A stretch of DNA of 13,187 nt. Origin: JBIOWF01 sp044868295 (GTDB lineage Bacteria; Actinomycetota; Actinomycetes; Streptosporangiales; Streptosporangiaceae). Within the stretch, counting starts at the first letter, position 1, and each line of letters begins with the position of its first letter. The notes beneath the pieces were generated by a model. It searched no databases and was not told where the DNA came from. It worked only from the letters and a program-made list of their open reading frames with translations. The stretch spans positions 1 to 13,187 of the forward strand of contig JBIOWF010000348.1 of NCBI GenBank assembly GCA_044868295.1. Reading direction: 5' to 3'. Positions 6,980-12,880 of the stretch are shown here, piece after piece. The translations under genes were made by a program, and so were the position numbers.

Positions 6980-7975
6980 ATGACGAAAGTGGACGTGGGC
7001 GGCGTGGTGACCACCGGTCGGCGCGGACGGCGACGGTTGCCCGGCTGGCTGGTATGGCTGGGGGTGACGCCGTTCGCGATCTGGGCCGTGTTCCGGCTGA
7101 CCGGGATCGAATGGGGCAAGTTCGGGGTCCTGCTCGCCACCGGCACGCCGTACGTCGCGGCCGCCGGATTGGTGGCACTGCTGATCGCGGCGCTGGCCCG
7201 CAAATGGATCCCCGCGCTGGTCGCGCTGATCAGCGTTGTCTTGCTGGGGTGCGTGGTGCTCCCCCGCGCGTTCGCCTCTTCCGAGACGCCTGCCGCCGGT
7301 GCCTCTCTGAAGATCCTTTCGATCAACATGCGCTTCGGCAACGCCGATGCGAAGACCATCATGGACCTGGTCCGCAGGCTCCGGCCCGACATCCTGAACA
7401 CCCAGGAGCTGTCCCCCGCGGGCACCGCCGCGCTGAAGGCGCAGGGGCTTGAGGAGGCCATGCCGTACGCCCATCTGGAAGAGGGCTGGAGCGCGTCGGG
7501 CAGCGGGATCTTCTCCAGGCTTCCCCTGACCAAGCTTCCCGACTTCGCGCCCGCCAACGGGCACAACATGCCATATGTGCGGTTCACCGTACCGGGAGGC
7601 GCGACCGTCGAGCTCGTCGACGTGCACACGGTCGCCCCGCTCGGCTTGGACGTTCCCCTGTGGCGGGCGGCGATGCGCGCGCTCCCCTCACCGGACCGTG
7701 GCACGATCCGCATCCTGGCGGGCGACTACAACGCCACCCTCGACCACGCGGAGTTCCGGGACGTGCTGGCGCGCGGCTACAGGGACGTGGGCGACGTCGC
7801 GGGCGTCGGCCTCACGCCGACATGGCCGGCGGGGCGGCGGCTGCCTCCAATGATCACGATCGACCACGTGGTCGTCGACCCTCGGGTCTCTGTGGTGGGC
7901 GCCAGCATTCACGACGTCCCGCAGACCGACCACCGCGCGTTCTTCGCGGACCTGCGGGTCCCCGCCGCTAGCTGA
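6980..7975 (+). CDS. Membrane-anchored endonuclease/exonuclease/phosphatase (EEP) family protein
   Basis: This 331-residue protein starts with a basic stretch (RRGRRR) and three hydrophobic helices (about 22-40, 55-72, 77-94). An EEP (DNase I-like) domain follows. The metal and catalytic motifs are all present: Asn116 in SINMRFGN, Glu143 in NTQEL, His216 in DVHT, Asp249 and Asn251 in GDYNAT, Asp295-His296 in TIDHVVV and Asp317-His318 in TDHRAF. The active site therefore looks intact. By this topology the domain should lie outside the membrane, as in other actinobacterial proteins of this kind, which makes a phosphodiesterase acting on lipids or extracellular nucleic acid more likely than a DNA repair enzyme; that is inference. 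It ends inside the first unit of a 61-bp tandem repeat and converges on the DUF2064-like gene. Confidence 0.9.
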   Translation: MTKVDVGGVVTTGRRGRRRLPGWLVWLGVTPFAIWAVFRLTGIEWGKFGVLLATGTPYVAAAGLVALLIAALARKWIPALVALISVVLLGCVVLPRAFASSETPAAGASLKILSINMRFGNADAKTIMDLVRRLRPDILNTQELSPAGTAALKAQGLEEAMPYAHLEEGWSASGSGIFSRLPLTKLPDFAPANGHNMPYVRFTVPGGATVELVDVHTVAPLGLDVPLWRAAMRALPSPDRGTIRILAGDYNATLDHAEFRDVLARGYRDVGDVAGVGLTPTWPAGRRLPPMITIDHVVVDPRVSVVGASIHDVPQTDHRAFFADLRVPAAS

Positions 7976-8152
7976 GCGGACCGCTGACCCTCCAGCCGCC
8001 GAGCCCGGGATCATGCCATCCGACGAGGTCAGCTGAGCGGGATCGCTGGCCCTCTAGCCGTCGACGTGGCATCGTCCCAGCCGACGAGGTCAGCTGAGCA
8101 GGGCCCGCGTGTTGTCCCAGCCTTCGAGGCCGGGATCGAGCCGTCCGACGTC
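7970..8152. repeat. Three 61-bp tandem repeats at the convergent gene ends
   Basis: The units start at 7970, 8031 and 8092, each with AGCTGAGC. The first two are about 75-80 percent identical when one small insertion and deletion are allowed, sharing CCGACGAGGTC plus AGCTGAGCGG at their junctions; the third is more diverged. Read on the minus strand, each unit begins GAC and ends with a serine codon and a stop, giving related 20-residue tails: DVGRLDPGLEGWDNTRALLS (the real gene end), DLVGWDDATSTARGPAIPLS, and DLVGWHDPGLGGWRVSGPLS. Because 61 is 20 codons plus one base, successive units lie in different frames. The first unit also contains the stop codon of the EEP gene. Confidence 0.85.
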
Positions 8153-8671
8153 GAACGGCTTCCTGAGCCGGTGCCAACCCGGTCCGGTGGCCACCATGCG
8201 CGGCCCGGGAGCCTGCCCCCGGAGCCGCGCCACCAGGTCGGCGTCGTCGAAGCCCGGCGTCGCCCAGACGGGGAAGGGAAGGCGGGAGGCGATGGCGACC
8301 GCGCCGCCGCCCTCCGCCGGGCAGACCGCGATCTGCGCTCTGCCCAGCTCCCGGAAGAGCTTGCCGACCAGCAACGGCGGCAGATCCGGCGCGTCGCCGC
8401 TGATCACCACCCCTTCGGTCCCGTACGGCAGGGCCGCGAACGCCTCAAGGGGAGAGTCGATGGAGATCACGGGAGTGCCGGGCCAGGCGATCTCGTCGAG
8501 CCCCGGCACCCCGGCCGACAGGATGACCGGATGGACCAGTTCGAGACCGGCGACCATCTCGTAGGTGTCCTCGGCCAGCGCGAGCAGGAATTCGGCCGGG
8601 TCGACGCCCGGCGGGGTCGCGTCGGCCATCCCTGGGGTGACGAGGACCGCCGCGATCCTGCGGGTCAACAC
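8090..8671 (-). CDS. DUF2064-like protein (GT-A/CofC-like nucleotidyltransferase fold), function unknown
   Basis: This 193-residue protein is only tentatively placed. VVISGDAPDLPPLLVGKLFREL (88-109) followed by AQIAVCPAEGGGAVAIA (112-128) resembles the core of DUF2064 and MobA/CofC-like transferases, where a D.PDLP motif binds nucleotide or metal and a P..GG loop follows. The N-terminal half lacks an obvious nucleotide-binding GGxSxRMG motif, so activity is unclear. GTG 8671 overlaps the stop of the upstream metallopeptidase gene by 7 bp, with GGAGGA immediately in front, so the two are probably translated together. The next codon is TTG, an alternative start. The last 20 codons are the template or product of the 61-bp tandem repeat downstream. 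The existence of the gene is secure; the family call is moderate. Confidence 0.72.
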   Translation of the reverse strand: MLTRRIAAVLVTPGMADATPPGVDPAEFLLALAEDTYEMVAGLELVHPVILSAGVPGLDEIAWPGTPVISIDSPLEAFAALPYGTEGVVISGDAPDLPPLLVGKLFRELGRAQIAVCPAEGGGAVAIASRLPFPVWATPGFDDADLVARLRGQAPGPRMVATGPGWHRLRKPFDVGRLDPGLEGWDNTRALLS

Positions 8672-9180
8672 TCCTCCGCCGAGCCGTTGGCCGCCATGGA
8701 GAAGCCCTCCAGGAAGCCGCGTGCCCGTTCGGCCCTCGGATAGCGCTCGACCAGTGCCCAGAAGCGGGGACCATGGCTGGGGACCAACAGGTGGACCAAC
8801 TCATGCATGATCACGTAGTCTACGACCCAGGCGGGCATGCCCCGAAGCCGCGCCGACAGCCTGATCGTCCCATGGTCGGGTGTGCACGAACCCCATCGGT
8901 GCTGCTGGTTTTCGACCCATCGGACGCTCGTCGGCATGGCCTTGCCGTCCAGATAGCGGGTGGCCAGCTCGCAGGCTCGCTCCAGCAGGTCGTCGTCGCT
9001 GGGCCGTCTTCGTTGCTCCTTGGCGGCTAGCCGATCGAGCATGCGGCGCACCCACTGCTCCTCGTCGGTCGTGCTCAGACCGGCAGGAAGCAGCACGATG
9101 GTCTTGTCACCATCGCGGTACGCGGAAACGGTTCGCCGCCGACGTGCGCTCCGACGAACCTCGACTGTCTCGGGGGGCAC
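8665..9180 (-). CDS. YgjP-like (DUF45, SprT-like) metallopeptidase
   Basis: With the GTG at 9180 as start, this is 171 residues. The zinc site is intact: MHELVHLLVPSHGPRFW gives His126, Glu127, His130 and His136. The conserved RWGSC (95-99) and GTIRLSARL (104-112) upstream are typical of the YgjP/DUF45 family, as is VEVRRSARRRRTVSAYRDGD near the N-terminus. The physiological substrate is not known. The frame stays open to a TTG at 9243, but that would add 21 residues unlike the family, and neither start has a ribosome binding site. TACCTT ends 6 nt before GTG 9180 and fits a -10 element of a leaderless transcript. Its stop overlaps the DUF2064-like gene start. It is divergent from the ThiF-like gene. 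Confidence 0.88.
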   Translation of the reverse strand: MPPETVEVRRSARRRRTVSAYRDGDKTIVLLPAGLSTTDEEQWVRRMLDRLAAKEQRRRPSDDDLLERACELATRYLDGKAMPTSVRWVENQQHRWGSCTPDHGTIRLSARLRGMPAWVVDYVIMHELVHLLVPSHGPRFWALVERYPRAERARGFLEGFSMAANGSAEEC

Positions 9181-9273
9181 ATATGAAAGGTAGCCGACAC
9201 GCGCGGAATTCCACAGGGGGTCTAACACGTTTTCGCTGGTCAATCAGCCGAACGGGAGTTTTCATGCAGGATA

Positions 9274-9283
9274 ACAACGTTGT
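9274..9283. promoter_or_regulatory. Perfect 10-bp palindrome in the metallopeptidase/ThiF divergent region
   Basis: ACAACGTTGT lies roughly midway between the divergent starts at 9180 and 9378. A small palindrome of this size can be a dimeric operator or chance. The intergenic stretch of about 197 bp holds this, one DnaA-box match and no other clear structure. Confidence 0.25.
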
Positions 9284-9315
9284 CGCATGCCTCTCCGCTC
9301 TCATCGGCCCCCGAG

Positions 9316-9324
9316 TTATCCACA
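9316..9324 (+). promoter_or_regulatory. Consensus DnaA box TTATCCACA
   Basis: TTATCCACA is an exact match to the high-affinity DnaA box. A rough base-composition estimate puts a chance match somewhere in this window at the level of one or two percent. It is a single copy, 54 bp before the ThiF-like start, so it is not an origin. It could titrate DnaA or let DnaA influence the divergent promoters. Confidence 0.4.
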
Positions 9325-9377
9325 GGCGAACGGAAACGGCCACTCGGGACGATCGAGTATGACAAGGTCACGCTCCT

Positions 9378-10448
9378 ATGAGACCTCGTGTGAAGCCCGT
9401 GCTGCGCCGCGTCGACAGGGATGAGCGCACCCTCCAGTTCGGTGTCCACCCGCGCCGCGCCGTCGTGCTGACGGATCTGGAGCCGGCCGTGCGCGCGCTG
9501 ATCGAGAGCCTGGACGGCACCCGCACACTGCCTCAGGTCATCGCCCACAGCGAGCTGGACGAGGCGTCCGTGCGCGAAATGATCGCGCTGCTGGAGGCGC
9601 GCGGAGTAGTGGAAGACGCGTCGGTGCGACCTGACGCGCTCACCTCCATGAGCATGCCCGAGCGCGACCGGCTCCGCCCTGACCTCGACCGGCTGTCCCT
9701 GACCTCCTCAGACGGAGGCATGGGCACGCTGGCGCTCAGGAGGGCGGCGCAGATCCGCGTCTACGGTGCGGGGCGGGTGGGCGCCCAGATCGCCGTTCTG
9801 CTGGCCGCGGCCGGGATCGGCCATCTCTGCGTCGTCGATTCCGGTACGGCCCGGCGCCAGGATGTGGTGCCGGGCGGTCTCGGGTGGCCTGAGGTCGGGA
9901 TGAGCCGTGAGGCTGGCACGGTCGCGGTCGCCGGCCGGATCGCGCCCGGCGTCAACGCCTGGACGGGCCGGACCGCGTCCCGGCTGGGCGACGGCGCAAG
10001 CCGCCCCGGCCTGGTGATCCTCGCGCCCGTGAAACCGCTGGACGGGCTGCTGGTCCGCGAGCTCAACCTCCACGAGATCCCGCACCTGCTGGTCACCGCC
10101 TTCGAGGGATGGGGCTCGGTCGGACCGCTGGTGATCCCAGGAGTCACGCCGTGCCTGGACTGCCTCGATCTGACCCGGAGGGACCGCGATCCGGCCTGGC
10201 CCATGGTCAGCGCCCGCCTCGGCGGCTTTCCCGTGGGCGAGATCGCATGCGACACGGTGCTGTCCACGCTGGTCGCGGCCGAGGCAGTCGGACATGCGCT
10301 TGCTTTCACTGACGGGAGAGGGTCCATTGTGAGAAACGGCACACTCGAGATATCGCCTGGTGGACGGCGACGCAGGAGATCGTGGGAACGCCACCCACAA
10401 TGTCGCTGTGGTCGAAACGAGCGTCGTTCGCTAAGAATGGTCGCGTGA
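9378..10448 (+). CDS. E1/ThiF-like protein with N-terminal leader-binding-like domain (cyclodehydratase-type)
   Basis: This 356-residue protein resembles the 'bacteriocin biosynthesis cyclodehydratase / TOMM leader-binding' group. Residues 1-85 look like a small winged-helix RRE-type domain (RAVVLTDLEPAVRALIESLDGTRT..). An E1-like Rossmann domain starts at IRVYGAGRVGAQIAVLLAAAGIGHLCVVDSG (126-156). Two zinc-binding pairs are visible: Cys259-x2-Cys262 (CLDC) and Cys342-x-Cys344 (HPQCRCG). The region of the usual adenylation residues is altered: ILAPVKPL replaces the acidic D..DN motif and no NLNRQ follows the first Asp. It is therefore probably a non-adenylating scaffold, as in McbB-type proteins. 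No RiPP precursor, YcaO or dehydrogenase gene is in the window. ATG 9378 has AAGG 10 nt upstream. The stop overlaps the ABC1 kinase GTG in a GTGA, so the pair is co-translated. Confidence 0.85.
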   Translation: MRPRVKPVLRRVDRDERTLQFGVHPRRAVVLTDLEPAVRALIESLDGTRTLPQVIAHSELDEASVREMIALLEARGVVEDASVRPDALTSMSMPERDRLRPDLDRLSLTSSDGGMGTLALRRAAQIRVYGAGRVGAQIAVLLAAAGIGHLCVVDSGTARRQDVVPGGLGWPEVGMSREAGTVAVAGRIAPGVNAWTGRTASRLGDGASRPGLVILAPVKPLDGLLVRELNLHEIPHLLVTAFEGWGSVGPLVIPGVTPCLDCLDLTRRDRDPAWPMVSARLGGFPVGEIACDTVLSTLVAAEAVGHALAFTDGRGSIVRNGTLEISPGGRRRRRSWERHPQCRCGRNERRSLRMVA

Positions 10449-11779
10449 GTGACCTCCCGCGCCGCGCCGTGACCCGTTCCGCGAAGCTCGCGAGCCTGCC
10501 ACTCGGGTTCGCCGGCCGTACTGCCCTTGGCCTGGGTAAACGGATCGGCGGCAGGTCCGCGGAAGTGGTCGCCCAGGAGATACAGCAGCGCACCGCCGAG
10601 CAGATCTTCAAGGTTCTCGGAGAGCTCAAAGGCGGGGCGATGAAGCTCGGCCAGGCGCTGTCGATCTTCGAGGCGGCCCTGCCGCCCGAGATCGCGGGGC
10701 CGTACCGGGCGACGCTCACGAAGCTTCAGGACGCCGCGCCGCCCCTGCCCGCCGCCACTGTCCACAAGGTCCTCTCCGAGCAGCTCGGCGACGACTGGCG
10801 GGAGTACTTTCTGGAGTTCGACGACAAGCCGACGGCCGCGGCGTCCATCGGGCAGGTCCACAAGGCCGTCTGGCACGACGGCCGCGACGTCGCGGTCAAG
10901 ATCCAGTATCCGGGCGCGGGCAAGGCCCTGCTCTCCGACTTCAACCAGCTCGCCCGGCTCGGCAAGCTCTTCGGGGTGATGCTGCCCGGCCTCGACATCA
11001 AGGCGGTGCTCGGCGAGCTCAAGCAGCGGGTCGTCGAGGAGCTCGACTACTTCAAGGAGGCCGAGGCCCAGCACGCCTTCGCCGCCGAGTTCAAGGACGA
11101 CCCGGACTTCTGCGTGCCGGACGTCATCGCGGCCAACGAGCAGATCTTGGTCACCGAGTGGATGACCGGTACGCCGCTGTCGAAGATCATCCAAGACGGC
11201 ACGACGGCGGAGCGGAACCGCGCCGGGCTCCAGCTGGTGCGCTTCCTTTTCTGCTCCCCCGCCCGGGTCGGCATGCTGCACGCCGACCCCCACCCGGGGA
11301 ACTTCCGCGTGATGGAGGACGGCCGCCTGGGCGTGCTGGACTTCGGCGCCGTCAACCGCCTCCCAGACGGTTATCCTCGCGTGTTCGGCACGCTGACCAG
11401 GATCTTCAACCAGGGCGACATGGAGACGGTCGTCCAGGGGCTGCGCGATGAGGGGTTCATCCGCCCGCACGTCGCCGTCGACGTCGACGGCGTGCGCGCG
11501 TTTCTCACTCCCTATATGGAGCCGACCCAGGTCGAGGAGTTCACCTTCAGCCGCGAGTGGCTCCAGGCACAGGCGGCCAACGTGACCGACCTGCGCCCCA
11601 ACAACGTGGTGCGCCAGCTCAACCTCCCGGCGTCGTACGTGCTGATCCACCGCGTCCACGCCGCCGGAGTAGGCGTGCTGTGCCAGCTCGGCGCCACCGC
11701 GCGATTCCGCGACGAGGTCATCCGCTGGGTCCCCGGCTTCGCCGACGACGAGGAGGGCACATCCGTCGCTTGCATTTGA
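10445..11779 (+). CDS. ABC1/AarF (UbiB-like) atypical kinase
   Basis: This 444-residue protein has the complete ABC1 signature: GAMKLGQALSIF (64-75) with KxGQ, the alanine-rich loop AAASIGQVH (131-139) in place of a Gly-rich loop, Lys152 in VAVKIQYPG, EELD (198-201), HADPHPGNF (279-287) as catalytic loop and LDFGAVN (298-304) as metal-binding motif. UbiB/COQ8 relatives support quinone biosynthesis or lipid handling through ATPase activity. In actinobacteria, which use menaquinone, the role is not established. GTG 10445 is chosen because homologues begin MSDLPRKAVTR-like and because it overlaps the ThiF-like stop by four bases; a GTG further upstream at 10382 would overlap the previous gene by 67 bp. 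No C-terminal membrane helices are obvious, unlike in UbiB proper. The last residues (DDEEGTSVACI) are not conserved as far as I recall. Confidence 0.93.
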   Translation: MSDLPRRAVTRSAKLASLPLGFAGRTALGLGKRIGGRSAEVVAQEIQQRTAEQIFKVLGELKGGAMKLGQALSIFEAALPPEIAGPYRATLTKLQDAAPPLPAATVHKVLSEQLGDDWREYFLEFDDKPTAAASIGQVHKAVWHDGRDVAVKIQYPGAGKALLSDFNQLARLGKLFGVMLPGLDIKAVLGELKQRVVEELDYFKEAEAQHAFAAEFKDDPDFCVPDVIAANEQILVTEWMTGTPLSKIIQDGTTAERNRAGLQLVRFLFCSPARVGMLHADPHPGNFRVMEDGRLGVLDFGAVNRLPDGYPRVFGTLTRIFNQGDMETVVQGLRDEGFIRPHVAVDVDGVRAFLTPYMEPTQVEEFTFSREWLQAQAANVTDLRPNNVVRQLNLPASYVLIHRVHAAGVGVLCQLGATARFRDEVIRWVPGFADDEEGTSVACI

Positions 11780-11784
11780 TGACC

Positions 11785-11821
11785 TAAAGTGACTTTAAGT
11801 GGTGGCTCCATGTCGTAGAGT
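11785..11821 (+). promoter_or_regulatory. Likely leaderless promoter with palindromic operator for the coiled-coil gene
   Basis: TAGAGT (11816-11821) fits a TANNNT -10 box and ends 7 nt before ATG 11829, which lacks a Shine-Dalgarno sequence. Upstream, TAAAGT-G-ACTTTA (11785-11797) is a perfect 13-bp inverted repeat, overlapped by ACTTTAAGT (11792-11800), another odd palindrome. These cover where the -35 region would lie, so a repressor there would block the promoter. The sequence is markedly AT-richer than its surroundings. Confidence 0.5.
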
Positions 11822-11828
11822 AATCAAC

Positions 11829-12155
11829 ATGGCTACCCCTCAGGAGATCCACGCCCGTCAGGAGCTCTGGATCAGCATGATCGACAATTACGAGGAAAAC
11901 ACGGAGAAGCACTTCCTCCGCATCGATCGCCAGCATGAGGCGATCCGGATCGACGTCCGCGCGCTGCGGGACGAGGTCAGAAGTAACTTCGCCGCCATCC
12001 ACCGCGACATCGCGGTTCTCCAACAGGACACCGGCGTTCTCAAGGATGACGTGACGATCCTCAAAGATGACGTGGCAATCCTCAAAGATGACATGCGCGA
12101 CGTGAAGGCGACGCTCACCGAGATACTGCGGCGGTTGCCGCAGAGCGCCAACTGA
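11829..12155 (+). CDS. Small coiled-coil protein, function unknown
   Basis: This is a soluble, mostly helical protein of 108 residues. Its N-terminal third (IHARQELWISMIDNYEENTEKH) is amphipathic. Residues about 33-103 form a continuous heptad pattern, ending in three near-identical seven-residue repeats of the type ILKDDVA (70-90) with hydrophobic residues at a and d positions. This predicts a parallel dimeric or higher coiled coil. No enzymatic motif, signal peptide or membrane segment is present, and I do not recognise a named family. ATG 11829 is preceded by no ribosome binding site but by a -10 box at leaderless distance. A strong terminator follows 29 bp after the stop, so this is a single-gene transcription unit between the ABC1 kinase and whiB7. 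It could be an oligomerising partner or adaptor; that is a guess. Confidence 0.8.
   Translation: MATPQEIHARQELWISMIDNYEENTEKHFLRIDRQHEAIRIDVRALRDEVRSNFAAIHRDIAVLQQDTGVLKDDVTILKDDVAILKDDMRDVKATLTEILRRLPQSAN
12036..12098 (+). repeat. Three 21-bp in-frame tandem repeats in the coiled-coil gene
   Basis: Units at 12036-12056, 12057-12077 and 12078-12098 share the core CTCAAAGATGACGTG with few changes (the first has AAGG, the third ACATG). Each encodes one heptad (V/I)LKDD(V/M)xx. The near-identity at DNA level suggests recent duplication of a heptad, so copy number may vary between strains. Confidence 0.8.
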
Positions 12156-12184
12156 GCAGGCGGGAGCCGTACTCGGATATGGCG

Positions 12185-12220
12185 AGGCCCGGGCCGAAGA
12201 TCGGCCCGGGCCTTCTTTTC
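12185..12220 (+). terminator. Strong intrinsic terminator of the coiled-coil gene
   Basis: AGGCCCGGGCCGA (12185-12197) and TCGGCCCGGGCCT (12201-12213) form a perfect 13-bp stem with a 3-nt loop, followed by TCTTTTC on the plus strand. The minus-strand flank is not T-rich, so it acts mainly on plus-strand transcripts. It also separates them from the convergent whiB7 transcription unit. Confidence 0.92.
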
Positions 12221-12252
12221 ATGTGGTCACACGTTGAGGCGCCGCATCGAGG

Positions 12253-12435
12253 TCATATCCGGGACAGCGCGTGGCGGAGGCGGGCGGAAGCGCGCTCGGC
12301 CTGCCGGCGTGCCTTCTGCACGCTCCGGATCCGGCTGGCGAGTCTGTGCTCCGCGGCCTCCTGATGGAGGACGCGTATTCGCTCGCCGACCAGTTCTTGA
12401 TACAGACAAGGGGCCGGAATCGAGGTGAAGCTCAT
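12253..12435 (-). CDS. Small basic helical protein downstream of whiB7, function unknown
   Basis: This 60-residue frame is rich in Arg, Ala and Glu: ERIRVLHQEAAEHRLASRIR (18-37) followed by SVQKARRQAERASARLRHALSRI. It should form one or two amphipathic helices. ATG 12435 has a good ribosome binding site, AAAGGA, 9 nt upstream, and third positions are GC-rich. I recall many short basic proteins of this look in actinobacteria but no function. It follows whiB7 on the same strand with a 74-bp gap and no terminator visible between them, so it may be read through from the whiB7 promoter. A longer plus-strand frame across it lacks any recognisable domain and is probably antisense noise. Confidence 0.65.
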   Translation of the reverse strand: MSFTSIPAPCLYQELVGERIRVLHQEAAEHRLASRIRSVQKARRQAERASARLRHALSRI

Positions 12436-12509
12436 CGGAGTGGTTCCTTTCGGTTCAGCTTGGTGGTCGCCGTGATCTGGTGCCGGCTGAGATCGTTGTG
12501 CGGCGATGG

Positions 12510-12773
12510 TCAGGCAGCGACCGGAGTCTTACGGGGGCGGCCACGCGGCCGCTTCCGGGGGACGACGGTCCCCCGCATGATGAGCTCGCCGCCCCAGACG
12601 CCCCACGGCTCCTCGCGCTCCAGCGCGCGAGCCAGGCAGGCCTTCTGGATGGGGCAGCCTCCGCAGAGCGCCTTGGCGAACTCCACGTCCTCCGGAGACT
12701 CGGCGAACCACAGGTCGGGCTCGGTACGACAGGGGATTTCGGCTTCGATCAGGTCCATGACCGGGGCCGCCAT
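12510..12773 (-). CDS. whiB7: WhiB7 (WblC) Fe-S transcriptional regulator of intrinsic antibiotic resistance
   Basis: This is an 87-residue WhiB-family protein. The four cluster cysteines are Cys15, Cys37, Cys40 and Cys46 in the C-x21-C-x2-C-x5-C pattern that holds a [4Fe-4S] cluster. EPWGVWGGEL (55-64) is the family turn that contacts the primary sigma factor. The C-terminus VPRKRPRGRPRKTP contains an AT-hook (RGRP, 77-80), the feature that separates WhiB7 from other WhiB proteins. In mycobacteria and streptomycetes WhiB7 binds AT-rich DNA next to the -35 element and activates resistance genes and itself in response to ribosome-targeting drugs. ATG 12773 is chosen because AGAGG sits 8-9 nt upstream; a frame extending to 12845 adds 24 unrelated residues and runs into the leader. 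Neighbouring genes match the conserved whiB7 locus. The leader carries an attenuator. Confidence 0.95.
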   Translation of the reverse strand: MAAPVMDLIEAEIPCRTEPDLWFAESPEDVEFAKALCGGCPIQKACLARALEREEPWGVWGGELIMRGTVVPRKRPRGRPRKTPVAA

Positions 12774-12837
12774 CTGCGTCACCTCTTTGAATCGGTTTTT
12801 GGCTGGTTGTCCTCGTGGTGGATAGAAAGGTGGCCGG

Positions 12838-12880
12838 ACAAACAAGAAGGCCGCGGATCCTGTGTGCGGATCCGCGGCCT
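12838..12880 (-). terminator. Intrinsic terminator (attenuator) in the whiB7 leader
   Basis: On the minus strand AGGCCGCGGATCC (12880-12868) and GGATCCGCGGCCT (12860-12848) form a perfect 13-bp stem with a 7-nt loop. It is followed directly by TCTTGTTTGT, a T-rich tail. It lies 75 nt upstream of the whiB7 ATG, so by default it should stop transcription before whiB7. It could also end the upstream ORF's message. Confidence 0.9.

Noticed and set aside
6700..7713. 337-codon minus-strand frame across the Nudix and EEP genes
   Set aside because: It is antisense to two genes with intact catalytic motifs, and its Ser/Arg/Pro-rich product has no domain.
7968..8177. 69-codon minus-strand frame at the convergent ends
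   Set aside because: It is a frame passing through the 61-bp repeats. Its start lies inside the DUF2064-like gene and it has no ribosome binding site.
10382..10444. Upstream GTG start for the ABC1 kinase
   Set aside because: It would overlap the ThiF-like gene by 67 bp and add residues not seen in homologues. The GTGA overlap at 10445 fits better.
9761..11659. 632-codon open frame on the minus strand
   Set aside because: It runs antisense through the ThiF-like and ABC1 genes, both of which carry clear conserved motifs. Its own product has no recognisable domain.
12036..12098. CRISPR-like short repeats
   Set aside because: The units are contiguous 21-bp in-frame copies without spacers and encode coiled-coil heptads.
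12271..12825. 184-codon plus-strand frame across the small basic gene and whiB7
   Set aside because: It is antisense to whiB7, whose cysteine pattern and AT-hook are unmistakable. The plus-strand product has no recognisable features.
12774..12845. 24-codon N-terminal extension of whiB7
   Set aside because: It lies over the leader and terminator tail, and the ATG at 12773 has a proper ribosome binding site and gives the normal WhiB7 length.
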